This document shows, piece by piece, positions 14,991-23,769 of a DNA stretch of 45,973 bases. The DNA is from J084 sp964471405 (GTDB taxonomy: Bacteria > Pseudomonadota > Alphaproteobacteria > Sphingomonadales > Rhodothalassiaceae). Under the pieces are notes generated by a model that saw only the letters and a list, made by a program, of their open reading frames with translations, did no database searches and had not been told where the DNA came from. Position 1 is the first letter of the stretch. The number at the start of each line of letters is the position of its first letter. The stretch spans positions 1 through 45,973 of the forward strand of contig CAYYGH010000013.1 of the NCBI GenBank assembly GCA_964471405.1, given 5' to 3'. Made by a program: the position numbers and the translations under genes.

Positions 14991-17900
14991 ATGAAGAACC
15001 TGGTCCGGCTCGCTGTCATGGGACTCGCCCTGGCGGGAACGGCCGTGACGGCCGGGAGTGCGGCAGCGGCAGACAAGGGGAAGGAAGCCGCGGCAAAGGC
15101 CTGGGATGTGAACAATCCCCCAGGCCCGAAGGCGCAGGTGGAGGTCGATGTCAAGCGCGGCACATGGATGAGCCTGGATGTGGCGCCCGACGGGCGGACC
15201 ATCGTTTTCGATCTGCTGGGCGACATCTATGTGATGCCGATCACCGGTGGCGAGGCGAAGCCCCTCACACATGGCCTCGCCTGGGATTTTCAGCCTCGTT
15301 TTTCGCCCGACGGCCGGCACATCGCCTTCATTTCGGACGCCGGCGGCGGCGAGAACGTCTGGGTGATGGATGCCGATGGCGGCAACGCCCGGCAGGTCAC
15401 GCAGGAAAAGTTCCGTCTGCTCGGCAACCCGGCCTGGAGCCCGGACGGTCGTTTCATCGTCGCGCGCAAGCATTTCACGACGCGTCGCTCGCTGGGCACG
15501 GGCGAGCTGTGGCTTTATGATGTCGAAGCCGGTGGTGCGGGCGTCCAGCTCGTCAAGCGTCCGAACGAGCGCTATCAGAAGGAGCTCGGCGAGCCCGCCT
15601 TTTCCCCGGACGGCCGCTATCTCTACTACACCCAGGCCGCAACGCCTGGCGACCGTTTTCAGTATGCCGTCGATTCCAACAAGGACATCTTTCACATCAA
15701 GCGCCTGGAGCTGGCCACCGGCAAGATCACGGATCTTGTAACCGGTCCGGGAGGCGCAGTCCGCCCGACTCCGTCGCCGGACGGCCGGTATCTGGCTTTC
15801 GTGCGGCGCATCCGTGCGGTTTCGGCGCTGTGGGTGAAGGACCTCAGAACGGGCGCCGAACGCCCCCTTTACAAACCGCTCGATGACGACATGCAGGAAA
15901 CCTGGGGCGTGCAGGGAATGTATCCGAATTTCGCCTGGACGCCCGATTCGCGCAGCATCATCTTCTGGGCGGGTGGGAAGATCCACCGGCTGGACCTGGA
16001 GTCCGGGGCGGTCGTGGACATTCCCTTTCACGTAAAAGACAGGCGCACCGTCATCGAAGCCGTGCGCTTTCAGCATGAGGTGGCGCCCGAGACTTTCCGC
16101 ACGAAGATGGTGCGGTTTCCCGTGGTCTCGCCGGATGGGCGGCTGGCCGTTTTCGAATCCCTGGGCAAGCTGTGGGTGAAGGCGCTACCCGACGGCGCCC
16201 CACGTCGTCTGACCCGGGACAGGACGGGCGCGCGCGAGCTGTTTCCGGCCTTCTCTCGGGATGGCCGTTCCGTCGTCTTCGTGCGCTGGTCGGACTCGGA
16301 GCTTGGATCCGTGCGCATCGTCCCGGCAAAAGGCGGCAAGGCACGGGTGGTCTCACCCGAACCCGGCCATTACTGGAACCCGGTCTTTTCGCCCGACGGT
16401 CGCACCGTGGTGGTCGAGCGCCGGACCGGTGGCTGGCTTACCTCGCCGCTGTGGTCGCTGGATCCCGGCATCTATGCCATTGATGTCAGAACGAAGCGGA
16501 TGCGGCGCATCACCGACCGGGGGCGTCACCCGCAGTTTGCGGCCTCCGGCAAGAGGCTCTTCTTCGTGCGCGACGGCAAACAGCACGAACTGGTCTCCTC
16601 GGACCTGAATGGCGAGGCCGTGCGGGTCCATGCCCGCAGCCGATACGGTATCGACTTTGCGATCGCTCCCGACGGCCGGCATCTTGCCTGGCGTCAGAGC
16701 TTTCAGGTGTATCTGCTGCCGATGCCTCCCGGCGGTGTGCTGGACCTGAGCCCGCAGACCAAGGCTCTGCCGATGAAGCGGGTCAGCCCCGAGGGCTCCT
16801 CCTATATGAGCTGGCGTGATGCCCGGCACCTCGTCTTTTCCCTGGGACCCACGCTCTATGAGGTGAAAACCGAGGCCGTGCATGATCCCGACTTCAAGGA
16901 ACCCGAAAAACTCGCCGATCTGTCGATGACGGTGACAGCGGACAGGCCCACCGGCCTTGTGGCCCTGGTGCATGGGCGGGTCGTGACCATGAACGATGCC
17001 CGCTCGGTGATCGCGGACGGTGTCGTGGTAATCGAAAACAATCGGATCCGGGCCGTGGGTCCCTATGGCAAGGTCGGCATCCCGAAGGGCGCGAAGACCG
17101 TCGATGTGGCCGGCAGGACCATCCTTCCGGGCTTCATCGACATTCACGCCCATGGTCCCCAGGGGGTGGACGATCTGATCCCGGAACAGAACTGGTCGGC
17201 GCTCGCGCATCTGGCGCTCGGCGTGACCACCATTCACGACCCTTCCAGCACCGCAAGCGAGATCTTTGCGGCTGCCGAGTATCAGCGGGCAGGCCGGCTG
17301 ATGGCTCCCCGGACGTTCTCCACGGGCGAGATCATCTACGGCGCGAAATCCGAATATTTCATCGACATCCAGAAATATGAGGATGCGCTGGCGGCGGTGC
17401 GGCGCCTCAAGGCGCAAGGGGCGATCTCGGTCAAGAACTACAATCAGCCACGACGCGAGCAGCGGCAGATGGTGGTAGAGGCGGCGCGCGCAGAGGGGCT
17501 GAATGTCGTCGCCGAGGGCGGCTCGCTCTATCACATGGACATGACGCTCATTGCCGACGGCAATACGGGAGTCGAGCACAATATCCCCGTCGAGCATCTT
17601 TATGACGACGTGTTGCAGTTCTGGAGCCAGACGAAGGTCGGCAATACGCCCACCCTGATCGTCTCCTACGGCGGCCTGTCGGCAGAGACCTGGTTCTATC
17701 AGCATGATGACGTCTGGAAGCATCCCATTCTCTCACGTTTCGTGCCGCCGCACATTCTCCAGCCGCGTTCGGTGCGCCGCCTGAAGGCGCCGGAGGAGGA
17801 CTACCACCATCTGTTTGCGGCCGCCGCCAACGCCAGGGCCCTGCTGGAGCGCGGTGTGCTGGTGAATGCCGGCGCCCATGGTCAGCGCGAGGGGCTGGGC

Positions 17901-18233
17901 ATGCACTGGGAGATCCGGGCGATGGTAAAGGGAGGTATGAGCCCCATGCAGGCCCTGTCGGCTGCCACCATCAATCCGGCGCGCTACATGGGATTTGAGA
18001 AGGATCTCGGATCGATCGAGACGGGCAAGCTGGCCGATCTTCTGGTCATCGACGGTGATCCGCTCGCCGATATCGGTGTGACCGATCATCTCGTCTATGT
18101 GATTCAGAACGGCCGCATCTATCGCGAGCCGACCATGGAAGAGGTCGTTACCGGCAATCATCGCCTGGCACCCTTCTACTGGCAGCAGCGCCAGGATAGG
18201 CTGCCGGTTCACGATGTCGGCATGGATGAATAG
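14991..18233 (+). CDS. Exported beta-propeller/amidohydrolase fusion protein
   Basis: 1080 residues with a signal peptide (about 1-27, ending GSAAAAD). Residues about 50-620 contain repeated TolB-like PD40 blades (FSPDGRHIAFISDAGGG, SPDGRYLAFVRR, FSRDGRSVVFVRW, FSPDGRTVVVERR). A C-terminal amidohydrolase domain begins about 645 (LVHGRVVTMND) with the metal motif GFIDIHAHG and later VNAGAHGQREGLGMHWEI and KLADLLVIDGDPL. The family hydrolyses C-N bonds of cyclic amides or peptides; the substrate here is unknown, and it is probably periplasmic. ATG 14991 is preferred to 14985 because GGGAGG sits six bases before it. The next gene starts nine bases downstream, so the two are likely co-transcribed. 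Confidence 0.85.
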   Translation: MKNLVRLAVMGLALAGTAVTAGSAAAADKGKEAAAKAWDVNNPPGPKAQVEVDVKRGTWMSLDVAPDGRTIVFDLLGDIYVMPITGGEAKPLTHGLAWDFQPRFSPDGRHIAFISDAGGGENVWVMDADGGNARQVTQEKFRLLGNPAWSPDGRFIVARKHFTTRRSLGTGELWLYDVEAGGAGVQLVKRPNERYQKELGEPAFSPDGRYLYYTQAATPGDRFQYAVDSNKDIFHIKRLELATGKITDLVTGPGGAVRPTPSPDGRYLAFVRRIRAVSALWVKDLRTGAERPLYKPLDDDMQETWGVQGMYPNFAWTPDSRSIIFWAGGKIHRLDLESGAVVDIPFHVKDRRTVIEAVRFQHEVAPETFRTKMVRFPVVSPDGRLAVFESLGKLWVKALPDGAPRRLTRDRTGARELFPAFSRDGRSVVFVRWSDSELGSVRIVPAKGGKARVVSPEPGHYWNPVFSPDGRTVVVERRTGGWLTSPLWSLDPGIYAIDVRTKRMRRITDRGRHPQFAASGKRLFFVRDGKQHELVSSDLNGEAVRVHARSRYGIDFAIAPDGRHLAWRQSFQVYLLPMPPGGVLDLSPQTKALPMKRVSPEGSSYMSWRDARHLVFSLGPTLYEVKTEAVHDPDFKEPEKLADLSMTVTADRPTGLVALVHGRVVTMNDARSVIADGVVVIENNRIRAVGPYGKVGIPKGAKTVDVAGRTILPGFIDIHAHGPQGVDDLIPEQNWSALAHLALGVTTIHDPSSTASEIFAAAEYQRAGRLMAPRTFSTGEIIYGAKSEYFIDIQKYEDALAAVRRLKAQGAISVKNYNQPRREQRQMVVEAARAEGLNVVAEGGSLYHMDMTLIADGNTGVEHNIPVEHLYDDVLQFWSQTKVGNTPTLIVSYGGLSAETWFYQHDDVWKHPILSRFVPPHILQPRSVRRLKAPEEDYHHLFAAAANARALLERGVLVNAGAHGQREGLGMHWEIRAMVKGGMSPMQALSAATINPARYMGFEKDLGSIETGKLADLLVIDGDPLADIGVTDHLVYVIQNGRIYREPTMEEVVTGNHRLAPFYWQQRQDRLPVHDVGMDE

Positions 18234-18242
18234 GAATCCGTC

Positions 18243-18872
18243 ATGTTCTGGAGCATGCGCATGAAAGTCCGCCGGGGTGTGGCGGGAATGGTCGGCGCCC
18301 TCCTTGTTGGGGCAGGCTTTGCCGGGCCGGTTTCAGCCCAGCAGCCGCCGCCCGAGATTGTCGCCGGCATGAAGGCCTGTCTGGCCGTGCACAAGAAGCG
18401 CGAACGGCTGCGCTGCTTCGAAACCCTGGCCCAGGAGACCATCGCCCGGGCGGAGGCGGCCAAGGGCACGGGCGCAAAGACTCCGCCCGCCATGGCTCAT
18501 GGGCCCACGACCTCCTCACCGCCGGTCGCAGCGCCTGCCAGGCGCACCGAATCCCGGCCGGCCCCGTCCTCCCCGCAGACGGCACCTGCCGCGCAAGAGG
18601 CAGGGACGCGGTCGGACTACGGGCTCAAGCGCAAAAAGGCGCGCAAGGAACCCAGGAAGCTTGCGGTCACGATTACCGCCGCCTGGCCGGACCGGCGCGG
18701 TCGCTGGCATTTCGAGACGGCCGATGGCCAGGTCTGGCGTCAGAAGGATGATGTGCGGGTGCGCCTGACGAAGCTGCCGGTTGCAGCACGGTTGGAGAAG
18801 GGCATGTTCGGTGGCTACTTCCTTGACATCAAGGGCGTGCCGTCGGACATCCGGGTCGAACGGTTGCGTTAA
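18243..18872 (+). CDS. Small exported protein, function unknown
   Basis: 209 residues. Signal peptide ends about residue 32 (GFAGPVSAQ). A short helix with two cysteines (MKACLAVHKKRERLRCFETLA) recalls the C-x-RL-x-C-x-ALA motif of several exported alphaproteobacterial proteins. A Pro/Ala/Thr-rich linker follows (about 70-120). A C-terminal beta-rich domain reads WHFETADGQVWRQKDDVRVRL, then MFGGYFLDIKG and RVERL. I do not assign a function. AGGA lies seven bases before ATG 18243. The gene follows the amidohydrolase gene by nine bases and precedes a secreted hydrolase, suggesting a joint envelope role. Confidence 0.7.
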   Translation: MFWSMRMKVRRGVAGMVGALLVGAGFAGPVSAQQPPPEIVAGMKACLAVHKKRERLRCFETLAQETIARAEAAKGTGAKTPPAMAHGPTTSSPPVAAPARRTESRPAPSSPQTAPAAQEAGTRSDYGLKRKKARKEPRKLAVTITAAWPDRRGRWHFETADGQVWRQKDDVRVRLTKLPVAARLEKGMFGGYFLDIKGVPSDIRVERLR

Positions 18873-18943
18873 GGGGCGCCTTGCCCGCACAGGGGAGGCA
18901 AGCGCGCCGGCACGTTCACACAAGGAGGGGAGGTGAGGTCACA

Positions 18944-19759
18944 ATGATGCACGAAGCAGCTGGTCACATGGGAAGCGGATTGCGCCGGTGGGCGCTTTTC
19001 GGTGTGCTGGCCTTTCTTGTGCCGATACTCCTGTCTCATCGGCTACCGGCAGCCGCTGATCCGGAGCATTCGGCCAAGGGGCAGGATGTCCTCGCCATCG
19101 CGGCTGATGGCGGAAAGGTGTTCGGGACCGCCTATTTTGCCGATCTGCCCGAGGATGCGCCCCTCATTCTGCTTTTCCATCAGGCACGTTCCAACGGGCG
19201 CGGGGAATACGGACCGCTGATCGGCTGGCTCAATGGTCTCGGTTTTCGGGTGATTGCATGGGATCAGCGCTCCGGCGGCAGTCTGTATGGCAGCACCAAC
19301 CGCACGGTAGCCAGCCATGGCGGCAGCACGGGCTATTGCCAGGCCTATCCGGATCTTGAAGCGGCGCTCGCTTTCGCCCGCAGTCATTACCATCCGCGCA
19401 AATTGCTCGTGTGGGGATCCAGCTATTCGGGCGGGCTGGTTTTCAAGCTTGCGGCCCGTCATCCCGACGAGATCGATGGCGTGGTCGCCTTCTCGCCTGC
19501 CTTTGCGGTCTGTGGCACGAATCGGGACTGGCGCAAGGTGCAGCTGCCGATCCTCGTCGTCTGGCCCGATACCGAGGCCGGCGGGCGGTATATCCCGGAC
19601 ATCATTGCGGGCCTGCGCAAGAAGGGAGCGCAGGTGATCATCGTGCGGCGCGGGCGACATGGGTCCTCGACCCTTGTCGATGCCCGCACGGGGCATGACA
19701 TGTCGCGCTATCGGCAGGCTGTGGCGGCGGCTCTCCGGTCCATGGTGATGCGGCCGTGA
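18944..19759 (+). CDS. Exported alpha/beta hydrolase
   Basis: 271 residues. A hydrophobic segment near residues 12-34 (WALFGVLAFLVPILLS) is a signal peptide or anchor. The alpha/beta-hydrolase fold shows LILLFHQARSNGRGEYGPL, VIAWDQRSGG and the nucleophile elbow WGSSYSGGLVF, in which the Ser of GSSYSGG is the probable nucleophile. LPILVVWPDTEAGG and GRHGSSTLVD probably carry the acid and His. The esterase/peptidase substrate is unknown. Start ATG 18944 follows a GGAGGGGAGGTGAGG tract; ATG 18947 or 18968 are alternatives. It lies 71 nt after the small exported protein, in the same direction. Confidence 0.78.
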   Translation: MMHEAAGHMGSGLRRWALFGVLAFLVPILLSHRLPAAADPEHSAKGQDVLAIAADGGKVFGTAYFADLPEDAPLILLFHQARSNGRGEYGPLIGWLNGLGFRVIAWDQRSGGSLYGSTNRTVASHGGSTGYCQAYPDLEAALAFARSHYHPRKLLVWGSSYSGGLVFKLAARHPDEIDGVVAFSPAFAVCGTNRDWRKVQLPILVVWPDTEAGGRYIPDIIAGLRKKGAQVIIVRRGRHGSSTLVDARTGHDMSRYRQAVAAALRSMVMRP

Positions 19760-19805
19760 GGATCGGATCCGCCTGCCGGAAGGCATGTGCGATCCGCACC
19801 TGCCG

Positions 19806-21074
19806 CTAGTCCTTGAGGCGGCGAATTCGGGCGCCCACGGCACCCAGCTTGTCCTCGATACGGGTATAGCCGCGGTCCAGGTGGTAGACGCGGTTGACGA
19901 TGGTGCGGCCTTCGGCGGCCAGGCCCGCCAACACCAGTGACATGCTGGCCCGCAGATCGGTGGCCATGACCGGTGCTCCCACGAGCCGGTCCACGCCCCG
20001 CACCACCGCACTTGCGCCGGTCACCGTGATGTCGGCCCCCAGACGGACCAGCTCCAGCACATGCATGAAGCGATTCTCGAAAATGGCTTCCGTGATGACG
20101 CAGGCTCCCTCGGCCAGGCTCATCAGGGCCATCGCCTGGGCCTGCATGTCGGTGGGAAAGCCGGGATAGGGTTGGGTGACGACGTTCACGGGCTTGAGAG
20201 GCGTGGCGGGATCGCGGCTGACACGCAGCCCGTCCGCCTGCTCCACGACCTCTACTCCGGCCGCCCGCAGAAAGGCGATCACGGCATCCATCGTGTGCGG
20301 CTCGGCCCCGGCAAGCAGCAGGTTGCCGCCGGTGATGGCGGCAGCGATGGCATAAGAGCCCGCCTCTATGCGATCGGCAATGACGGCATGTGTCGTTCCT
20401 GCCAGTCGCTCGCGACCGGTGATCGTGATGCAGTCACTGCCAAGGCCGGCAATCTCGGCGCCCATTCCGATCAGCGCCTGGCCGAGATCGACGACCTCCG
20501 GCTCGCGGGCGGCATTTTCGATCACCGTGGTGCCTCTGGCCAGGGCAGCCGCCATCATGAGATTCTCGGTGGCCCCCACCGATACCTTGGGCAGCACGAT
20601 CCGCGCAGCCTGAAGGCCGCGGGGGGCCCGGGCGATGACATCGCCTTCCTCAAGACTGATCTCCGCGCCGAGCGCTTCGAGCCCCTTGAGATGCAGATCG
20701 ATGGGACGCGGCCCGATCGCACATCCTCCAGGCAGCGCGACCCGTGCCTGGCCCGTGCGGGCAAGCAGCGGGCCCAGCACCAGGATCGAGGCCCGCATCT
20801 TGCGTACAAGATCATATGGAGCATGCCGACAGGCGATGTCCCGTGCCACAAGTCTCAGACGGCCGGCCTTTTCGTCATGGGCGATTTCCACCCCCACGGC
20901 CTTGAGAAGCCCGGCCATGGACCGGATGTCGGCAAGGGCCGGGACATTGGTCAGCTGCACGGGTTCATCCGTCAGCAGGGCGGCGGCCATCAGGGGCAGA
21001 GCCGCATTCTTGGCGCCGGCGATCGCCACCCGGCCTTCCAGCCTGTGCCCGCCGATGATTTCAAGCCGATCCAT
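19806..21074 (-). CDS. murA: UDP-N-acetylglucosamine 1-carboxyvinyltransferase MurA
   Basis: 422 residues, the usual length. The enzyme transfers enolpyruvate from phosphoenolpyruvate to UDP-GlcNAc, the first committed step of peptidoglycan synthesis in the cytoplasm. The two-lobed EPSP-synthase fold is evident. K22-N23 lie in GAKNAALPLM, and the catalytic, fosfomycin-reactive cysteine is C118 in ALPGGCAIGPRPID. Also present are YPGFPTDMQAQ, ITEAIFENRFMHV, DLRASMSLVLAGL and HLDRGYTRIEDKL. It lies 65 nt downstream of the carboxylesterase gene on the same strand; its own ribosome site (GGATGG) is weak. Confidence 0.96.
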   Translation of the reverse strand: MDRLEIIGGHRLEGRVAIAGAKNAALPLMAAALLTDEPVQLTNVPALADIRSMAGLLKAVGVEIAHDEKAGRLRLVARDIACRHAPYDLVRKMRASILVLGPLLARTGQARVALPGGCAIGPRPIDLHLKGLEALGAEISLEEGDVIARAPRGLQAARIVLPKVSVGATENLMMAAALARGTTVIENAAREPEVVDLGQALIGMGAEIAGLGSDCITITGRERLAGTTHAVIADRIEAGSYAIAAAITGGNLLLAGAEPHTMDAVIAFLRAAGVEVVEQADGLRVSRDPATPLKPVNVVTQPYPGFPTDMQAQAMALMSLAEGACVITEAIFENRFMHVLELVRLGADITVTGASAVVRGVDRLVGAPVMATDLRASMSLVLAGLAAEGRTIVNRVYHLDRGYTRIEDKLGAVGARIRRLKD

Positions 21075-21139
21075 TGCGCCATCCGTTCGTCAGGTTCCGC
21101 GCAAAGAAGAAGGCCGGCAATCGAATCCGGCCGGCGGCA

Positions 21140-21799
21140 TCATCCCAGCACGCGCTGGAGGAAACGGGCACCCACTTCAAGCCCGTCCGGCGCAATCGCA
21201 TGGGGCGTATTGCGACTGACATGCCAGTTGACCGGCACCCGCAATGCCTCCAGCGCGCCCAGGGCCTCGAACATCATCCAGGCGGGGACCACCGGATCCT
21301 GGTCACCATGGACCAGCTGCACCGGCGGCCGGGCGCGAATCTCGTCCATCAGCATGCCGATGCGGGCCAGGGCGCCCGAATACCCCAGCACGCCGGCAAG
21401 CTGCGGCCGGAAGCGAAGAGCGACATGCAATGCCAGCATCGTCCCCTGGCTGAACCCGACCAGCACGCAGCGTTCGGGTGCCAGCGCAAACCGCGCAAGC
21501 TGGGCTTCCACATAGGCCGCCACCACCGGCCCGGCCTTGGCGACTCCTTCATCGCGTTCCTCGCGCGAGAGCGTGGACAGGGGAAACCACTGATAGCCCT
21601 GAGGCGCACCGGGACAGGGTTCGATGGCATGGGGAGAAAGGAAATGGGCCCGGGGCAGCACCCGTGCGAAGGGCTCGGCAAGGGCGATCAGATCGTCCCC
21701 GTTCGAGCCGTAGCCATGCAGAAAGATCACAAGACTGTCCGGTGCCTCTGCGCTTGCCGGTGCGCGCTCGGGCCCGGAGAGCGTGACAGGCCTGTCCAC
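21140..21799 (-). CDS. Carboxylesterase/phospholipase family alpha/beta hydrolase
   Basis: 219 residues from a GTG at 21799, chosen because GGAAGGGAG lies about ten bases before it and the protein then starts like its relatives; ATG 21841 and 21856 are alternatives. It is a cytosolic serine esterase of the phospholipase/carboxylesterase family (PF02230): FLHGYGSNGDDLI oxyanion loop, GFSQGTMLAL nucleophile elbow, HGDQDPVVP acid and TPHAI histidine. Members act on short acyl esters or lysophospholipids. It probably shares a transcript with murA. The 158-nt gap to gluQ (21800-21957) must hold divergent promoters. Confidence 0.85.
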   Translation of the reverse strand: MDRPVTLSGPERAPASAEAPDSLVIFLHGYGSNGDDLIALAEPFARVLPRAHFLSPHAIEPCPGAPQGYQWFPLSTLSREERDEGVAKAGPVVAAYVEAQLARFALAPERCVLVGFSQGTMLALHVALRFRPQLAGVLGYSGALARIGMLMDEIRARPPVQLVHGDQDPVVPAWMMFEALGALEALRVPVNWHVSRNTPHAIAPDGLEVGARFLQRVLG

Positions 21800-21957
21800 C
21801 GCTGGCTTCTCCCTTCCTGGTCCGACCGGCCGTGGCGGCATGCGAGCCTGGAGCATTCCGCTTGCGCCACCATCCTGGTTCCGGGCACAGATGCGCGAAG
21901 CCACCGGGTTTGGCAAGCCCCCGGAGAGCGAACGGCAGGAAGCAGAAGTCGGGATCG

Positions 21958-22848
21958 ATGACGCAGTTCGTCACACGCTTTGCCCCTTCGCCAACGGGGC
22001 GTCTTCATCTCGGTCATGCCTACAGTGCCCTGCTGGCCTTCGATCGGGCCCGTCGGGAAGGAGGACGTTTTCTGCTGCGGATCGAAGACATCGATCAGGG
22101 GCGCACGCGCGAGGCGTTCGTTGCCGGCATCCAGGAGGATCTCGCCTGGCTGGGTTTGAGCTGGGAGGAGCCGGTGCGCCGGCAGTCCCGCCATTTTGCG
22201 GACTACCGGGCAGCGCTCGATCGGCTGGAGAGATTGGGAGTGCTGTATCCCTGTGTCTGCACCCGCAAGGAAGTGGCTGCCGAGCTGGCCGCGATGGGGG
22301 CGGCTCCTCATGGTGGCGGCGGTTCGGCCTATCCCGGCACCTGCCGTCGGGACCGGCGCCGCGCCGAGCGCCTGATCGCCGAAGGCCGGCCCTTTGCGCT
22401 GCGGCTTGACCTTGCCGCCGCCCTGCAGGTGCTGGCCGCCCGCCATTGCGGGGATCTGAGCTGGCATGAGGAGGGGCGCGGGCAGGTGACATGGGAGCCC
22501 GACATGGTCGGTGACGTCGTGCTGGCGCGCAAGGATGTACCGACGAGCTATCATCTTGCCGTCGTGGTGGATGACGCCTGCCAGGGGATCACCCATGTGA
22601 TCCGGGGAGCGGATCTTTTCGCGGCGACTCATGTTCACCGCTTGCTCCAGGCGCTTCTGGACCTGCCGACCCCCGTCTATCACCATCATCGCCTGATCCT
22701 GGGGCCGGATGGCCGCAGGCTGGCCAAGCGTGATCGTGCCATGACCATTGCGGCCTTGCGGGAGGCCGGAATCGGGCCTGACGAGATCCGCCGGCGTCTG
22801 GGCCTCGATCATTCCGCTCCCGCCGGTGACGGCATCACCCGGGCTTGA
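21958..22848 (+). CDS. gluQ: Glutamyl-Q tRNA(Asp) synthetase
   Basis: 296 residues, a shortened glutamyl-tRNA synthetase without the anticodon-binding domain. It charges glutamate onto the queuosine base of tRNA-Asp. FAPSPTGRLHLGH holds the HIGH-type motif (H17-L-G-H20), LRIEDIDQGR follows, and GRRLAKRDRA is the KMSKS-region counterpart. The zinc ligands that mark the family are kept: C99, C101, Y125 and C129 (YPCVCTRKE, AYPGTCR). Start ATG 21958 gives the standard N-terminus; a longer frame from 21832 lacks support. It heads a plus-strand run with marC 69 nt downstream. Confidence 0.93.
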   Translation: MTQFVTRFAPSPTGRLHLGHAYSALLAFDRARREGGRFLLRIEDIDQGRTREAFVAGIQEDLAWLGLSWEEPVRRQSRHFADYRAALDRLERLGVLYPCVCTRKEVAAELAAMGAAPHGGGGSAYPGTCRRDRRRAERLIAEGRPFALRLDLAAALQVLAARHCGDLSWHEEGRGQVTWEPDMVGDVVLARKDVPTSYHLAVVVDDACQGITHVIRGADLFAATHVHRLLQALLDLPTPVYHHHRLILGPDGRRLAKRDRAMTIAALREAGIGPDEIRRRLGLDHSAPAGDGITRA

Positions 22849-22917
22849 CAGGAGAGGGGGAAGACGTCAGCTCTCGCCTGGCCGGCGCGGTCACCGGCAG
22901 GCGGAAAGAAAACGGGC

Positions 22918-23535
22918 ATGTGGGACATTTTCATCAGCGCCTTCGCCATGCTCTTCGTCGTGGTCGACCCCCTGGGGATTGCCCCCATATTCGTGGGGCT
23001 GACGGCCGGCGGGACACCGGCCTACCGGCGCCGGATGGCGATGCGCGGTGTCGCGATTGCGACGGCGGTGCTCGTCTTCTTCACCCTTTTCGGCAAACCG
23101 TTTCTGGCCGCGATGGGCATTACGCTGGCTGCGCTCAAGGTGGCCGGCGGGGTGATGCTGTTCGTGCTGGCGCTGGAGATGGTTTTCGAGCGCCGATCGG
23201 GCCGACGGGAATCCACGGCCGAGCGGGTGAGCGAGGAGCATCCCAGCGACATTTCCGTCTTTCCGCTTGCCGTGCCGTTGCTGGCCGGTCCCGGGGCTAT
23301 TACCTCCGTCATTCTGCTTGCCGGCCAGGCAGGCGGGATGGTGGGCGGTCTTGTCGGTGTGCTGGTGGCATTGGGGGCCGTGCTGCTGCTCAGTCTCGTG
23401 ATCTTCCTGGCTGCGGAGCGCCTTGTCTCGCTGATGGGGGCGACCGTGGCGAGCGTGCTTTCGCGGGTACTCGGAATCGTGCTTGCCGCCCTGGCCGCCC
23501 AATTTGCGCTGGCCGGCATCCGCGACTTTTTCTGA
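22918..23535 (+). CDS. MarC-family integral membrane protein
   Basis: 205 residues with six predicted helices. It begins MWDIFISAFAMLFVVVDPLG, the characteristic MarC start, with PLAVPLLAGPGAITSVILLA in the middle and VLSRVLGIVLAALAAQFALAGIRDFF at the end. The family is an inner-membrane protein with no settled function; the old link to multiple antibiotic resistance has not held up. It lies 69 nt after gluQ. The following 23536-23769 spacer has no gene and only weak promoter-like words (TTGCCT at 23595 with TAGCGT 18 nt on). Confidence 0.85.
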   Translation: MWDIFISAFAMLFVVVDPLGIAPIFVGLTAGGTPAYRRRMAMRGVAIATAVLVFFTLFGKPFLAAMGITLAALKVAGGVMLFVLALEMVFERRSGRRESTAERVSEEHPSDISVFPLAVPLLAGPGAITSVILLAGQAGGMVGGLVGVLVALGAVLLLSLVIFLAAERLVSLMGATVASVLSRVLGIVLAALAAQFALAGIRDFF

Positions 23536-23769
23536 TGGTGCCTTTGGCCTGCCCGGCGCCGGCATTTCTTTGGCCCGTTTTGGGCGAAAGCGAATTGCCT
23601 TGGCTTGCAGGCTTGCGCTAGCGTGAAGGGAAGCCGGGAAGGCGGTTCCCCACCCCGTTCGCTCACCATTAAAGGGTGAAAGAGGCGGGCAGTCAGCTCG
23701 GGGTGGCAAAAGAACCGTGGCATTTCCGGGCCATGCAGTCACAGCCGGTCATGCAATGCCGGGGCGATC

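Noticed and set aside
14985..14991. Start of the amidohydrolase gene at ATG 14985
   Set aside because: GGGAGG directly abuts this ATG; the ATG at 14991 has correct spacing.
16353..17723. 456-codon minus-strand open frame
   Set aside because: Antisense shadow of the amidohydrolase domain.
20061..21515. 484-codon plus-strand open frame
   Set aside because: Antisense to murA and the carboxylesterase gene; no ribosome site or domain.
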